From: Silene latifolia
Lineage: Eukaryota > Streptophyta > Magnoliopsida > Caryophyllales > Caryophyllaceae
Assembly: GCF_048544455.1 (NCBI RefSeq)
Contig: NC_133536.1
Location: 199,333,325 to 199,397,324 of the forward strand
Direction: 5' to 3'
DNA: 64,000 nucleotides
Shown: positions 43,795 to 56,467 of the stretch, piece by piece
Numbering within the stretch: position 1 is the first letter of the stretch
How the letters are laid out: each line of letters begins with the position of its first letter
Made by a program: the position numbers and the translations under genes
Notes under the pieces: generated by a model
The model's database searches: none
Seen by the model: only the letters and a program-made list of their open reading frames with translations
What the model was told of the DNA's origin: nothing

Positions 43795-45055
43795 TCTGAA
43801 CAATAGCCACTTGGCAAGTTTGCAAGTAAGTGATCTTTTTGACCAAAATGGTAAGTGGAATGCTAATTTAATTAGCACAGTTTTCAAGGAAGAGTGGTCA
43901 AGTCACATTCTTGCCATCCCACCTTGCGAGCTTAGGGTGAGGGATAAGGTTTACTGGCCGTTTACTAAGAATGGAGCTTTTACGGTTAAGAGTGGCTACG
44001 GACTTATTTTTCATAACTATATGGCCGCAAGAAGCTCCATTAAAGACAGGTCAAGAATTAATGACAGAGGGAGAGAGTTCTGTAGGAAAACGTTATGGAA
44101 ATTACCCGTTCCGGAGGTTTGGAAAATTCTTCTCTGGAAGATTATTGTAAAGGCTCTGCCTATTGGTAGTGAGTTCCTGAAGCGTAAGCTCGACATCGAA
44201 CCTTTCTGTGGCATGTGTGGAGAGGGTCTGAAATGTGTGGAATCCATGGAACATATTTTTCGTGATTGTAGTCTTGTTCAACGACTATGGGCGACCTCGG
44301 ATTTGGGAATCCGGGTGGAAAGTGCCGAGGGGCTATCGGTCACGGAATGGATTTATGACTGTATGCGATACTTCTTAAAAAGTGAAGGGGGCGAGGCCAA
44401 GATGATTACTTTTATGGCCATCCTGTGGGGTGTGTGGTCGTTAAGAAACAGGGTCATTTTTCAGGATTTGGATCTAAATCCGATTACTATTACCGGGTGT
44501 TTCTTTAGTTCAATCCGGAGAAACATTCAGGTACTAAGTAATTCCCATCCTACACATTCAGCCCAGGCAAAGCTCCAAAGCTCTGTGGAAATCTCGTCAC
44601 AAGAGGATCGTGAAGCCATCCGTATTGGTCAACCTGTCAATCTCATTGGAAACACCAACGCTTGTGGGGTGGTTAGGATCAAAGTGGATGCTAGCTGGCT
44701 ACGGAACTTTGAAGCGGCGGTCGGTTGGATTGCTTTAGATCAAACAGGTAAGGAAATCGCGAGGAGACAAGTGCACACCAGGGCTGAATCAGCTCTACAA
44801 GCAGAAGCACTCGGGGTCAGGGACGTCGTGTCATGGGCGCAAGATCAGAGAATTCTCCATCTGGCCGTTCTGTCCGACTGTCTACAGTTGATCAATCAGG
44901 TAGCGGGGATCGAAAAGGAAGATCACTTGATTGCCGGTATCCTGGAGGATGTTCGTGATCGCTTCAGTTTCTTTCATTGCTTGAGTCTAAGTTTTATTCC
45001 TAGGAGTCTAAATAGTATAGCGCATGGTTTGGCTAAACAAGCCTTGCGTCTGTAG
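43733..45055 (+). pseudogene. LINE zf-RVT and RNase H domains
   Basis: Continuation of ORF2 in the next frame. The zf-RVT region has VWKILLWKIIVKALP and CGMCGEGLKCVESMEHIFRDC (shown in parts: CGMC, ESMEH, RDC). RNase H covers about residues 310-435: VKVDASW, RAESALQAEAL, LSDCLQLI and IPRSLNSIAHGLAKQAL, giving D, E, D and a late H. Ends 25 bp before the poly-A tail. Confidence 0.82.
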
Positions 45056-45113
45056 AACTCTTATTTTACAGCTGTCAAAAAAAAAAAAAAAAAAAATTAA
45101 TTCACTTGCTAAA

Positions 45114-45268
45114 TCACGTTCTATATGGCAACTGTAAACATTTTCTTCATCGGTTTTGTTTTAGGGCAATTCTTGCCGCAAGTTCTTTTTGTGACGGTTG
45201 TTTTATTTTATTTTTGCCGTTGTTGTTTTTTTTTTTTCGTTCGGTACTGTTCACCGTGAAGAGTGTTC

Positions 45269-45307
<39 letters not shown>

Positions 45308-46805
45308 GTTTTTTGGGTTATTTTTCTTTTTGCCGAATCTAAAAGAAAAAGAAAAGGAAAGTTTTTCTTTCCTTGTTTTTGCCTTATTTCCGAAAAAAAA
45401 AAATATTTATTGGCTGTTTTTTTTAGCCGTGAGCAGCTGATATATAAAAAAAAAATAAGTTTTTGTTTTTTTTCAGCCGAGACCAAAATAACAATTGGAT
45501 TTTGTTTTTTTTTTTATTTTGGCCAATTAGTTATTGTGAATCGGTTCACAATTTAAATGATACCGAGTTATTTTAAAGCAGTTTAAAATTTTGACGGATA
45601 GAATTCATATTACAAGTTTAATATGGATTAAGAATGAAATTAATGTGATTAAATTGCGGAATTGTCACTTAATTTAATTTAAATAGTTGGTTTGGATAAA
45701 TTAATCAACATAATTAAAGAATTGTGTAATGTATGTTTAATTTATTTTAGTTGATGCTTTTAATTTTGTTGAATGAATCGAATGAATGAATTTTTTTTTA
45801 CGTATTTAATTTTGCAATCGGTTGTAATTTGTAATACTTAGTGTGGCCTTAGTCAAATTATGTTTTCGTAATGAAGGAAACATGATTTTTATGTAATTAT
45901 GAGATCTCGAATCTCCTTTATTTTAGTTTTGGGTTTTGAAATTAGAATGTAATAAATAGGTCAATTATGTAATTTTATTTAATGTAATTTCAAAGAAGAC
46001 TAAAGATGAAGATTCAAGCTCACTCCCGCTACATGGATCAAGATGGAACATCAAGACAAACTTCTCGGGTCCAAGGATGGATTCCAAACTTGTATTTATT
46101 GTTCATTTTGATAGGATAGGCCACACTAGGACTTTTACTGTTTTTTACGTTTTTCATTATTATTGCGTTTCATTCACATGTTAGTAATTGCATCATTTTC
46201 CGCCTAAAACCAAACCACCTACTACTAAAATGCATGAAAATTGACTCATATAGGTTGTATGTTAGTTTTCATGGACATGCAGATGTCACAGACTTTAAGC
46301 CATCACTTTAGTTTAATCATTCTCGCATGCTAGATTATAGTTCACTTAAAATGAATTTAAATAAAGTTGATGGGATCTTCCTCTAAAACGGAAATTGAGA
46401 TTAGTCTTTATAAGGGCAAACATCTATGAATCCCTTCTTCGTCGGTAGGCCTAATATGACCCCTTCTACGTTGGGTAAGTAGTTGTGTTGACTTAGTTTA
46501 CCTCAACATCATAGTCCGAAGAGTTTCTCGTGATTATGATGGACTAAAGATAATATTTACAGAAATTTATCGACCAAGAATTCTAACGGTAGAATTAGCT
46601 AAAATGTTAGCTTATCGGTTCTGAGAATTGAGTCTTGGGGTCATTTATATAATTCTTGAGGGAGGTCAATTGTATAAATGTTTTGAGTCTTCGCGTTATG
46701 ACATTAATTCATTAGACTTAAAATAAAAATGATGCACATGCTTATTATTTTATTCTTCTTTCGCAGTGTAGAACACGTTTATTATCAATAATACTGTTAC
46801 AACAA
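45114..46805 (+). other. Copia C leader, after the LINE
   Basis: Non-coding. Contains a 34-base A run (45272-45305), many T and A runs and TTTTTGCCG/TTTAGCCG words, and from 46012 the start of the segment shared with copy 1. Apparent frames over the homopolymers are not genes. Confidence 0.6.
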
Positions 46806-49800
46806 ATGGCTGGAAATAACGCAATCCCAATGCCTAGTGCCACACTAGATCGTTCGTCCTGGCTTAAAATGTTCATGGACCAAATGAATCAGTCCACTCG
46901 ATCAAGAATGATGGGTCCAATTTTGCGGACCGGGAGGCGGCACTACGGAATGTCGCCATCTGACGACGTAAGCTCAAGTATTTAACTGAGCCAATACCGG
47001 TCAACCCAGGCCCAAATGCAGGAGTCAACGAGTCACTCGCTTATAGTGATTTCGTTATGGAAGCGGGTGCGATAAAGAACGTACTCATCTTTGCAATGGA
47101 AACCAATTTGCAGAGACGCTTCATTGCCCAAGGTGCAAACAAGATTTTCACCACGCTCACTAACGAGTTCTCAAAGGAACCGAGAATCGTTACATGTGAG
47201 CATACCTGTCGCTTCTTTGATGCGAAACTCCAGAAGGGCCAACCGGTTAGCCCACACATTCTTCACATGATTGAGAATGTCAAGAAACTGGAGGCACTGA
47301 ATTGTAAAATCAGTTAGAGCATTATCATTGACCGAATTCTTCATTCTCTTCACGATGGTTTTGCCCTTTTCAGGGCGAACTACTATATGAATGACTTGAA
47401 AAGGAGTCCTCATGAGCTACACTCCCTTCTTGTACAGACCGGGAAGGATATGAAATTGAGTGGGAGCGTGAAGCAGGATGTTCTCACGATTTACAACAAA
47501 AGTAAAGGTAAGGGCAAGGCTCATGGCGACCTAGCTGTAGGTAAGCCAAAGTTTAAGAAGCCAGGAAACGGTAAGAGTGCGCCTGGTGAGACTAGTGGCT
47601 CACAGGGCAAGGGCGGTGACATAGAGTGCCACCATTGTCACAAGACTGGACATTGGAGGAGGAACTGTCCCGTCTACCGTAAGGACATCAAGGCAGGCTG
47701 CGTCGTTCCTGTTGGTATGTCATCTTATATTCATATGATTGAGATTAACCATGCAAGTTTCGAAACTTGGGTACTAAATACTGGTTGTAGTTCTCATCTG
47801 TGTAATCATTTGCAAGGCCCAAAGAACATCATACCTCTCGAAAAAGGTGATGTGGACCTGCGAGTCGAGAATGGAGCACGAGTTGCTGCTGCCTCGAAGG
47901 GAACATATTTAATCCAACTCCCTAGTGGTTTTGAGTTATCTTTAAATAACTGTTACTATGTACCCAGTTTATCTAAGAATATTATTTCTGTTTCCGTACT
48001 TGCTAAAGACGGTTTTACATTTTCAATAAAGGATAATAGTTGTATTTTCTCTTTTAATGAAATGATTTATGGCAAAGCAGTTTCCATGAATGGAATTTAT
48101 ATCTTAGATCAAACCACGGAAGTATTACACATGAATAATAAGAAATTAAAGGTTGGTGACAAAGATCAAACCTATCTATGGCATTGTCGAATGGGACACA
48201 TAAATGAGAAACGCGTGAAGAAACTCGTCAATAATGGGACTATTCCCACATTCGGATTTTCTACATATGGCACGTGTGAATCATGTCTCATTGGCAAGAT
48301 GACTCGAATTTCCTTCAAAGGTGTTGGAATGTGCGCTAGTGACCTATTAGGACTCATACATACGGACGTATGTGTACCTATGTCAATTACCGCTAGAGAT
48401 GGCTATAGATATTTTATCACTTTCACGGACGACTTGAGTAGATACGGATATGTCTACTTAATGAAGCATAAAAGTGAGTCCTTTGAGAAATTCAAAGAAT
48501 ACCAGAATAGGGTACAGAACCAACTGGGTAGAAAGATTAAAGCACTCCGTTCAGATCGGGGTGGCGAATATCTTTCAAATGAGTTTGATCAACACCTGAA
48601 AGACCGTGGAATCGTTTTGCAGTTAACTCCACCTGGAACACCTCAATTGAATAGTGTGTCCGAACGGAGAAATCGAACCTTACTTGATATGGTTCGATCC
48701 ATGATGAGTCACACGGTAGTGCCTGATTCATTATGGGGTTATGCTCTTTTGTCAGCCGCTCTTATACTTAACCGAAGTCCGTCTAAAGCTGTCGACAAGA
48801 CTCCATATGAAATGTGGAAGGGAACGGTCCCTAACTTGTCCTTTATTCGGGTTTGGGGCTGCGAGGCTTATGTCAAGTGGAGACACGAGGATAAGCTCGG
48901 CCCGCCGACATACTTTATAGGTTATCCAAAAGGAACATTTGGTCATTACTTCTATTCGCCTACCGAACATCGAGTTTTTGTTGCGGCTAGTGCGACGTTC
49001 TTAGAGAAAGAATTTCTCGAGAACAAGTCGAGTAATAGAACCTTCGAGCTGTCGGAGATTCCAGAACCAACAACCGAGGAACAGATGGAGAAAGTTGTAC
49101 CTCCAACTGATGATACGGTTAATATTCCTGAGGAACCTAGGAGGTCGGGTAGAGACTCTCATCCTCTTGACAGATACATTGGTATGGTCGAGGAGAATGA
49201 TGTTTTACTTCTAGAAAGTAATGAACCCGCAACCTATAAAGGTGTTATGGCTTGTTCCGACTCAAAGCTATGGCTCGAAGCCATGCAATCCGAGATGGAC
49301 TCCATGTATGAGAATAACGTATGGGATCTAGTTGATTTACCTAATAAGGTAAAACCTCTACAGTGCAAATGGCTTTACAAAATAAAGCGTTCTGTAGACG
49401 CGCAACCAGATATCTATAAGGCACGACTTGTGGCAAAAGGTTTCACTCAAGTGCAAGGATTGCATTATGATGAGATTTTCGCACCTGTAGTCATGTTACG
49501 TTCCATTCGGATAATCTTAGCGATTGCCGCATTTCATGATTATGAGATATGGCAAATGTATGTGAAAACCGCCTTCTTAAACGATTATTTGGAGGAAGAG
49601 TTGTACATGGTGCAACCCGAAGGTTTCATAGATCCTAAACATCCTAAGAAAGTATGCAAACTTAAGCGTTCCATTTATGGACTTAAGCAAGCTTCTCGGA
49701 GTTGGAATCATCGTTTCGACCAAGTGATAAAAGAGTATGGTTTCACTCGATCGGTCGAAGAACCATGCTTGTATATCAAGTCGAGTGGGAGCAAGATTGT

Positions 49801-50370
49801 ATTCTTGATATTGTATGTCAATGACATACTCTTGATTGGTAAGGACATTCCTCTCCTATCTTCGGTTAAAGAATGGTTGAAGAACCATTTCCAGATGAAA
49901 GATCTGGGTGAGGCACAGCGCATTTTGGGAATCCGTATCTACCGAGATAGATCACGACGGACGTTATCACTTAGTCAGGAGTCTTATTTGGATAAGATTA
50001 TTGAGAGGTTCAGCATGACCAACTCCAAGAAGGGGAACCTTCCAATGACGTCTGGGATGTAGTTGAGTAAGTCTCAGTCACCCACGACGCCTGAAGGGGT
50101 TGAACGCATGAGTCGTATTCCTTATGCATCTGCAATAGGATCGATCATGTATGCCATGATATGCACACGTCCAAACATGGCATATGCATAGAGTATGACG
50201 AGTTGGTACCAAAAGAATCCAGGTACCTACGAAGGACTATGGATTGGGTATTGACTTATGGAGGAGATACTAAGCTATGCGCAACCGGTTACGCAGATGC
50301 TAGCTTCCAAACAGATCTCAGTCCGGGTTCGTCTTCACTCTTAGTGTGTTGTAGCAGATTCTACTACTGA
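46806..50370 (+). pseudogene. Copia C gag-pol, several breaks
   Basis: Gag starts at 46806 and loses frame near 46960. It is open again at 47057-47317 up to a TAG (GAG in copy B), then 47387-50062: zinc knuckle CHHCHKTGHWRRNC, protease LNTGCSSHL (Asp to Asn), integrase (DVCV, RSDRGGEY, SVSERRNR) and RT. RT motif A reads MYVKTAFLND where copy B has MDVKTAFLNG, and the core reads YVND where copy B has YVDD, so two catalytic Asp are lost. TAG at 50060 replaces CAG. The TAG near 50189 and truncated RNase H are shared with B. Lineage within Copia is uncertain (Tork/TAR-like). Confidence 0.85.
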
Positions 50371-51227
50371 ATCTTTGAATTATGATAAGCATGTTGGGCA
50401 CGTTATTTCCATGGGAATTAAACGTGTTCCTAAGTTATGGTACTTGATTATCAATTTGATACATTATCGTTTTCATATACTATTTATAACTTCATCGTTT
50501 AATATATAATATTTTGTTTTCATGTGGATTGTACTGACAACATTGAACGCCACAAAGTGAACTGAATTACATTATATTTGTTTTGGTCCGTAATCGCCAA
50601 TGTGAGCTGATAATTCCGGCTATTATATTGTGCAGTCGATTGATGGTGGGTTCAACGAGCCATAAGTCAAACGGTTGACTGATCGATCACAGATGCGAGA
50701 TTATGACGATACCTCGTAGGACAACTTTTTGTGACAACGTAATGGAGTCCTAAATGTTTAATAAACATTCGGTGCCAGGTCGTGGATAGGACATCCATTG
50801 TGTTCCTAGAGTCGATTATTTTTACTATCGACTGTCTCTTGAGATTAAGGCAGTTTTTGGGTGACTTTGGTTTCTTTCTCACGGTCTGCCGTAACTGGAG
50901 GCTAAGTAGATTTTTTCTGGGTCATTTCATACTGTGCTTACATATGCAGGATTCGAGTTGAGGAAAATATCCAACCCTTATCAGGTATAGTTATTTCTCA
51001 GGGCCACTCGAGGAGTTGTAACTGAAATGCATGGCCATGCTCGAATGTTGATTCGTTTATCAGTTAAGTTACTCTCTAGTCGGGGAAACCACTCTTGATA
51101 TTGATCGCTTGTAAAATACGACCTTTGTGAATTCGGACTTGCAAATTGTTTTACATTGAGTGGGAGAAATTTTATAGGATATGAGAATCGGTTATCGCAC
51201 ATACACTTGTGAGGACACGTGGGATTT
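50371..51227 (+). other. Copia C 3' untranslated region
   Basis: Non-coding, matches 26364-27220 with scattered changes. Confidence 0.7.
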
Positions 51228-52206
51228 TGTTGGAGCTTGTGTCCTCCACAAATTAGTGTGATAACATTTGTAAATCTCTTACAGGTTCACAAGGGTATAC
51301 TTCGTATATTTAATCAGTTGATTAACGTTTACCTAATAACGGTTGTCTTGCTAGAAAGTTTGACGTTATTATCATACAGATGGCGGTGATCAACTGGTCC
51401 CTAAAGGTCACACCTATAGGACGTGTTTGAGAAATGTGGTTATAGAAATATAATCACATTGATGTCCAAAATGACTAAAAAGTTAGTCAATGTGTTGATG
51501 AGATAATTATTTAATAAAATTAAATAATATTAAGTTGAGACGAATTAACTGTCAATTCGTAAATTAAATATAATAAGTTATATTTAGTTAAATATATTTA
51601 ATGTTAGCTTGGACGAATTAATCTGTTAATTCGTAATTAAATATAATCAGTTATGTTTAATATCAACAAGATGAATGTGTCATAGTGGTAATAGTGAGGG
51701 TACACAAACCAAGAGGTCATGGGTTCGATCCTCACTAGATGACAATTCAACACACTTTATATATTTTTGGAAAGACCAAAAATAAGGAGAATAATCTCCT
51801 TATTTCGGTCAGTTTGGACGAAATTAGGAAAGACTTTTCTTTCCTAATTGACTCCAAAATTTCGATCTGTATAAAAAGAAAAGGTAGAGAATTATTTCTA
51901 CCCTAATGCTTTTTCTTGACCTTGCCTCCTCTCTCTCATCACAAGAACACAAAAACAACTAAATTTTACAGAAAATTTTAGATCGATTTCTAGCATAATC
52001 AAAGGACATATCTCATATCGTCTTGGGTGCAACTAATAGGCGAATATCAATTTTGATATTGTTCTTAGGCCAATTTTGCTAGGACCGAAGGTTAATTCTA
52101 AATCCTTTATACTTTGTTTATGTATTTTGTTTATGACCATTGATCATCATTGTTAAATCGTTATAATCCTTCTAAATTAAGGGAAGTATACAGATTATTT
52201 CCCACA
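51228..52206 (+). repeat. 3' LTR of Copia C
   Basis: 979 bp, TGTTGGAGC...TTTCCCACA, followed by CTTCC (52207-52211). Confidence 0.9.
51678..51744 (+). ncRNA. tRNA-like Pol III promoter module (Copia C 3' LTR)
   Basis: Third copy of the 67-bp module, unchanged in A box, B box and both stems. Confidence 0.5.
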
Positions 52207-52211
52207 CTTCC

Positions 52212-53170
52212 TGTGCCAGCTTCCGCCAAGAAATCCAAGAAGACCAACCCTCTTGGGTCCAATATCATTAAACGTGATGAAAAACCCTTCCTGGATTGCT
52301 CTCGCCTCCTCGCTCCACATGGTAGTGAAGAAATAAATGTCCTCGAAGACGAAGATATCCAAAATGGAATGCTCATGCTTTCCATGGCCTTCAACAATAA
52401 ATTTTCTAAAATAGAGGGAGCTATTGATAGCCTAAACTCTCGGCTTTCCAACATAGAAAACCAGTTCGCCGAAATGGGTAAGAAGCTTGATGCCTAACCT
52501 CTCAAAATGAAAAGTGTCCAGACAAACCCTCAACTTGACAGTCCTAAGGAGAAAGCAACAAATGGACAATCTATTCTTAGTTCTTATCATCGAGGAACCA
52601 AAATCAATAAAGGCATCCTCATGGATCCTTCGTCAAAGAAACCTAACAACCCTCCAAGGTCATTTACAAAGGCTTCCGAAAATAAGGGCACACCTCCTAG
52701 GAAATTTACCAACATTGGTATTAGATACGCCGATGCCTTTCGGAGACTCATGGAACAACGAATGTTGAAGCCTATAGGACCTACACCCGAACCAGAAAGG
52801 AAATCCAAGTTCTGGGACGAGAACTCATACTGCGAGTACCATAGAGGCAAAGGGCATGATACAGAGAAATGTTACAAATTAAAAAACGTCATTCAGGATA
52901 TGATCGAAAATGGGAGGTTGTCCCTCTCAACCTTTAACCCACAAGGTAGCTTAGGCAATCCTCATGGATGTACCACTTGTCAAGAAACGTTTCTTGACTA
53001 TTACCCTTTCAGTGTTTCTAATGATGAGGACGAGGTGCTCAAATGGGTGAATGCTCAAAGTTAGATGCCGAAGCCAGTTGCTGGAAGGGAAAATGCTCAA
53101 GCATGGGTCGATGATTACGAGTCTAGGTCTAAGATCGCGTCAAAGTCCGGGTCCGAGTCCGAGTCTTAGG
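52212..53170 (+). pseudogene. Tat Gag module 2, copy 2
   Basis: The frame is open across the Copia junction (from 52150 within the LTR) to TAA at 52495, where copy 1 has CAA. A second open part, 52507-53064, carries LMEQRMLKPIGPTPEPE and the knuckle YCEYHRGKGHDTEKC, ends at TAG (CAG in copy 1), and the Ser-rich tail follows to 53168. The coiled-coil-like segment NKFSKIEGAIDSLNSRLSNI is intact here. Both stops are C-to-T changes. Confidence 0.75.
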
Positions 53171-55541
53171 CTTTCTATCCCATATTTTTTCTAGTATCTT
53201 TCTTTGTGTCCATTTCATTCCTAGTGACAACCTGGGGGTTGTCCCATGAGTCACGTGTCTTCTCATATCTATGTTAAATACATTTATTATCCATTTCAAT
53301 AAAAGCACACTTTTCAATCCACATATTCTATCATATCTCTTCCTCTACCCTTTTCCTGTGACAACAAGAATTGGTTTGAGACATTTTTAAAATGACAATA
53401 ACAACACATGACAGTCAATGTGAGTGCACTTATATGATGTTCCATTCAAAGTTGTAGAGGACCTGAAACTCCGTGTTCTTTTCTTACCTATTCCATGTCT
53501 GGCAATAGAAACCACAATATAACCCTAGTCTAGGACGAGCATATCTCAAGAGATTCTAGGACGAATCCAAACCATCTCCCTTGTTAGCGATCCATGACGG
53601 AAGGCAAGCCCATTCCCCACAATAAACAACCCGTGTTACTAAAGACCAACCCGTTTCACACTAAAGGTGCTAGTCTGACCCAAGTCCATCCAAGACGATG
53701 CGAGCCATGATCAAAGACAAAAGGCTCAATCAAGAGAAATGAACCAAGATCAATATCCAAGACAAAAGAGACAAAAGAAGAAGGCTCAATCAAGCAAGTC
53801 AAGTCAATATCCAAAGTTAAAGTCAATGTTATCCTCAAAAACCTGATCAAAAAAATCTGAGCAAATATTCGAGATATATTTTAGACCAAGAATCTGAGTC
53901 TGATTCAAGAATAAGCCTGGAATCAAATGCTATACAGAATACTGCTGAAGTCTAGGTAGAATCAAGACACCAATCAAGATGGTCATCTAGCAACTCACTT
54001 AGCCTTTCACACATCACACACCCTAAGTCCTTCTCGAAACCGTACAGGGAGATAGTTGGGAATTTTGAGAATCTTCTCAAGCTTGTCAAATATACCCATC
54101 CTTTAGGGCCAAGACATGGAAAATTTGAACCCACGTCATTTCAACCTACCTTTATGTGCTCAGGCTACATCAAGCCAAGAGACTCCATTTCCAAGCCACA
54201 TTACAAGCCATAATCCCATCGAGCCTTAACTCCACAAAATCAAGCTCTAGAGATTTGTTCATCAAAGCCTCTTATTACCGAGCTCCACATTCCAAATATC
54301 CAATCCAGTTTCTCCTTGACCCATACACGGAGTCTTCAAATACTTTGCTAGCTAGAACGGGATATACCCAATTCATCCTTAGGGTCCACTTTTAGGTATG
54401 CTCACATGACAAGGAAATTTTTACAAAATTAGTTACACCTCTTTGGTCTATGATCAAAGGGAGTTATCTCAAATCAATTCTTCGAGTCACCAAAGGAATA
54501 TTACCCTTGTGACCCCTGCACTTTAAGGTCCTAACAACATAGCTTAGGCACACACTTGAACTACGAGCATGGTTTGATTTCACCTTTTCAGGTGGATACG
54601 TAGGCAGTCCTTTCTTACACAAGAAGGATACAACCACAACACCCAAACAAAATTAACCAAACCTCAGAACTACGATCTGGTTTGATTTCACCTCACGTGA
54701 ATACGTAGGCAGTCCTCAAGGACACAACCATCTCAACCATCACAATTTTCAACCTTCCAACCTCAATTAACATCCCTTCCACAACCAACACCTCTATACT
54801 GGGGGCTCCTCATTGTCGCCCAGACTCTTTTTTACCAAATTCCAGAGTCATATTCTCATCCTGGGGGCTTCTCTTCCAAGATGCCACCCTTCCTTTATTC
54901 CTCTCTTATTTTAAGCCAAGTTAGTACTCGGTCCGGACAATGACAAGGGTCTTAGATCGATTCTCCGATTTATCGTGCCTCAAGAGGGGTCTTTTTACAG
55001 CAAACGGTGGTGAATGATGTCCAAGTAGACAGATGATCCATGGCTTATGCCTTACCTTTATATGCCTTCATCATTCTTGCAATTCTTATACTTTTGGAAC
55101 CGATACGCATTGTCACCCACACTTGGCTAGGGTTGCGCATACTTAAACAAAGTCTGTCAAAGTCATCCCTGTGTCGCATCAAATCTAAGTTAGTGTCGCG
55201 TCAGTCCAACCTAAGTCAGTGTTTCATTTTGCGTCCGTATAAGGTCTACGCCGCGTCAGTCACATGTCTAGAGCCCATTGAATATGCATAACGCATTACA
55301 AACGACAAACTTCTTTGAACAAGTTTTAAACGACTTTTAAAAAGAAACAACTTTTGCAAAACCTATATATTTCCTCATTCGAGGTCCATGTGATAATTGC
55401 TTACGTGCATATATTAGATTGCATTCTTGTGTGGCTACTAACCATGTAGGTAAGTATCAGAAGCAGTACTTTATCAAGACCTCGCTTGCCACAACGAGCG
55501 AATACTCTTTGACAGGTGTTTCGACACACCTCTATTCTGTT

Positions 55542-55764
55542 CCCCCAACGAGAGTACACGGACAGACTTTCCCTTTCGAGACATGGAGATCAGTTCCCAA
55601 GATTTATTCCCCAACGAGAGTTTGCTTGAGGACAGAAACATGCAGATTCCCTAGAGTAATCACCCAACGAGAGTTTGCTTGAGGACAGAAACATGCAGAT
55701 TCCCCAAAATCATCGTTTTATTCCCCAGTGAGAGTTTGCTTGAGGACAGAGAGAGGCAGATACC
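55542..55764. repeat. Tandem repeat, ~55-bp unit (copy 2)
   Basis: Same unit and copy number as 31531-31753, so no expansion or contraction since duplication. Confidence 0.85.
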
Positions 55765-56017
55765 ACCAGGTGATCCTTCATATATTTAGGTAACCCTTTT
55801 CAGGATAAACCCTCATATGTTTCAGGTAACCCTTTTTCAGGATAAACCCTTCAGATCTTTCAGAAACTTACCTTCATATCCTTCAGACAACCCTTCACAT
55901 GACCCTTTGGGATAATCCTTCCTTGAGCCTTCCTCCCTTCAGATAATCCTTTATTTCTTCAGACACTTCAGGATAATCCTTTCAGTAACCTTCAGATAAC
56001 TCCTTTTCAGTTAAGTC

Positions 56018-56110
56018 CCATTTCAGCCTTCCCTTTAGAGAGAATTATCCTTTCAGCCTTCCCTTTAGAGAGAACTATCCCTTCAGTCCTTCCCTTTAGA
56101 GAGAGATATC
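56018..56110. repeat. Tandem repeat, ~31-bp unit (copy 2)
   Basis: Three units, same number as 32004-32096. Confidence 0.85.
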
Positions 56111-56467
56111 CTTCATAGTTAGCCTTCAGAAGTATTAAGAAGTTTCTTCATAATCCATGTGACCCCTAATGCCTTCAGACACCAAGTTATCTTCAGACCA
56201 AAGAGTTTTGCCGAAGCGTCTTCAGTTCCGTTTCACCCAGGGGTATCTCAGGTATGGTCTCTTCTTATGGCTGGCGAACTTCCTTACGTAGTCTAATGGA
56301 CTTTAAACGACCTTCCCGATAGTCGACGACTCTAAAATGTTCCCGACAACAGTCCTTGGTTCGACCCCTTGAACCGCCTCGCGTCGTCGAGGTTGTAATC
56401 TTCGATTGACCTGATGGCTATACTTTGACTTTCGCCTTGTCCAAGCCTCAGTCAAAGTGGGGGGGTC

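Larger units (their letters stand above)
37951..45096 (+). mobile_element. Full-length L1-type LINE with RNase H
   Basis: A 7.1-kb non-LTR retrotransposon ending in a run of about 20 A. It is bounded by a 17-18 bp target duplication, TTAATTCACTTGCTAAA, ending at 37950 on the left and at 45097-45113 on the right. Order: 5' UTR (37951-38465), ORF1 with DUF4283-like and zinc-knuckle domains, ORF2 with AP-type endonuclease, RT, zf-RVT and RNase H. It is damaged by four one-base indels in G or C runs and by an internal deletion between endonuclease and RT. It sits in the leader of Copia C. Plant L1 elements with a C-terminal RNase H are known. Confidence 0.92.
36618..52206 (+). mobile_element. Copia element C (complete, carrying a LINE)
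   Basis: 5' LTR 36618-37590, PBS 37593, leader interrupted by an L1-type LINE (37951-45096), leader resumed, gag-pol remnant 46806-50370, 3' UTR, 3' LTR 51228-52206. The target duplication CTTCC is at 36613-36617 and 52207-52211. The host sequence is the Gag region of the Tat-like element. Without the LINE it would be about 8.4 kb. It is inactive: stops, frameshifts, a truncated RNase H and altered catalytic residues. Confidence 0.9.
53171..56467 (+). other. Non-coding Tat interior and polypurine tract, copy 2
   Basis: Matches 29159-32455. Contains the tandem repeats at 55542-55764 and 56018-56110 and ends with GTGGGGGGGTC before the 3' LTR. No coding motif. Confidence 0.6.

Noticed and set aside
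45198-45556. Lys/Phe-rich frames
   Set aside because: They arise from A and T homopolymers in the Copia leader.
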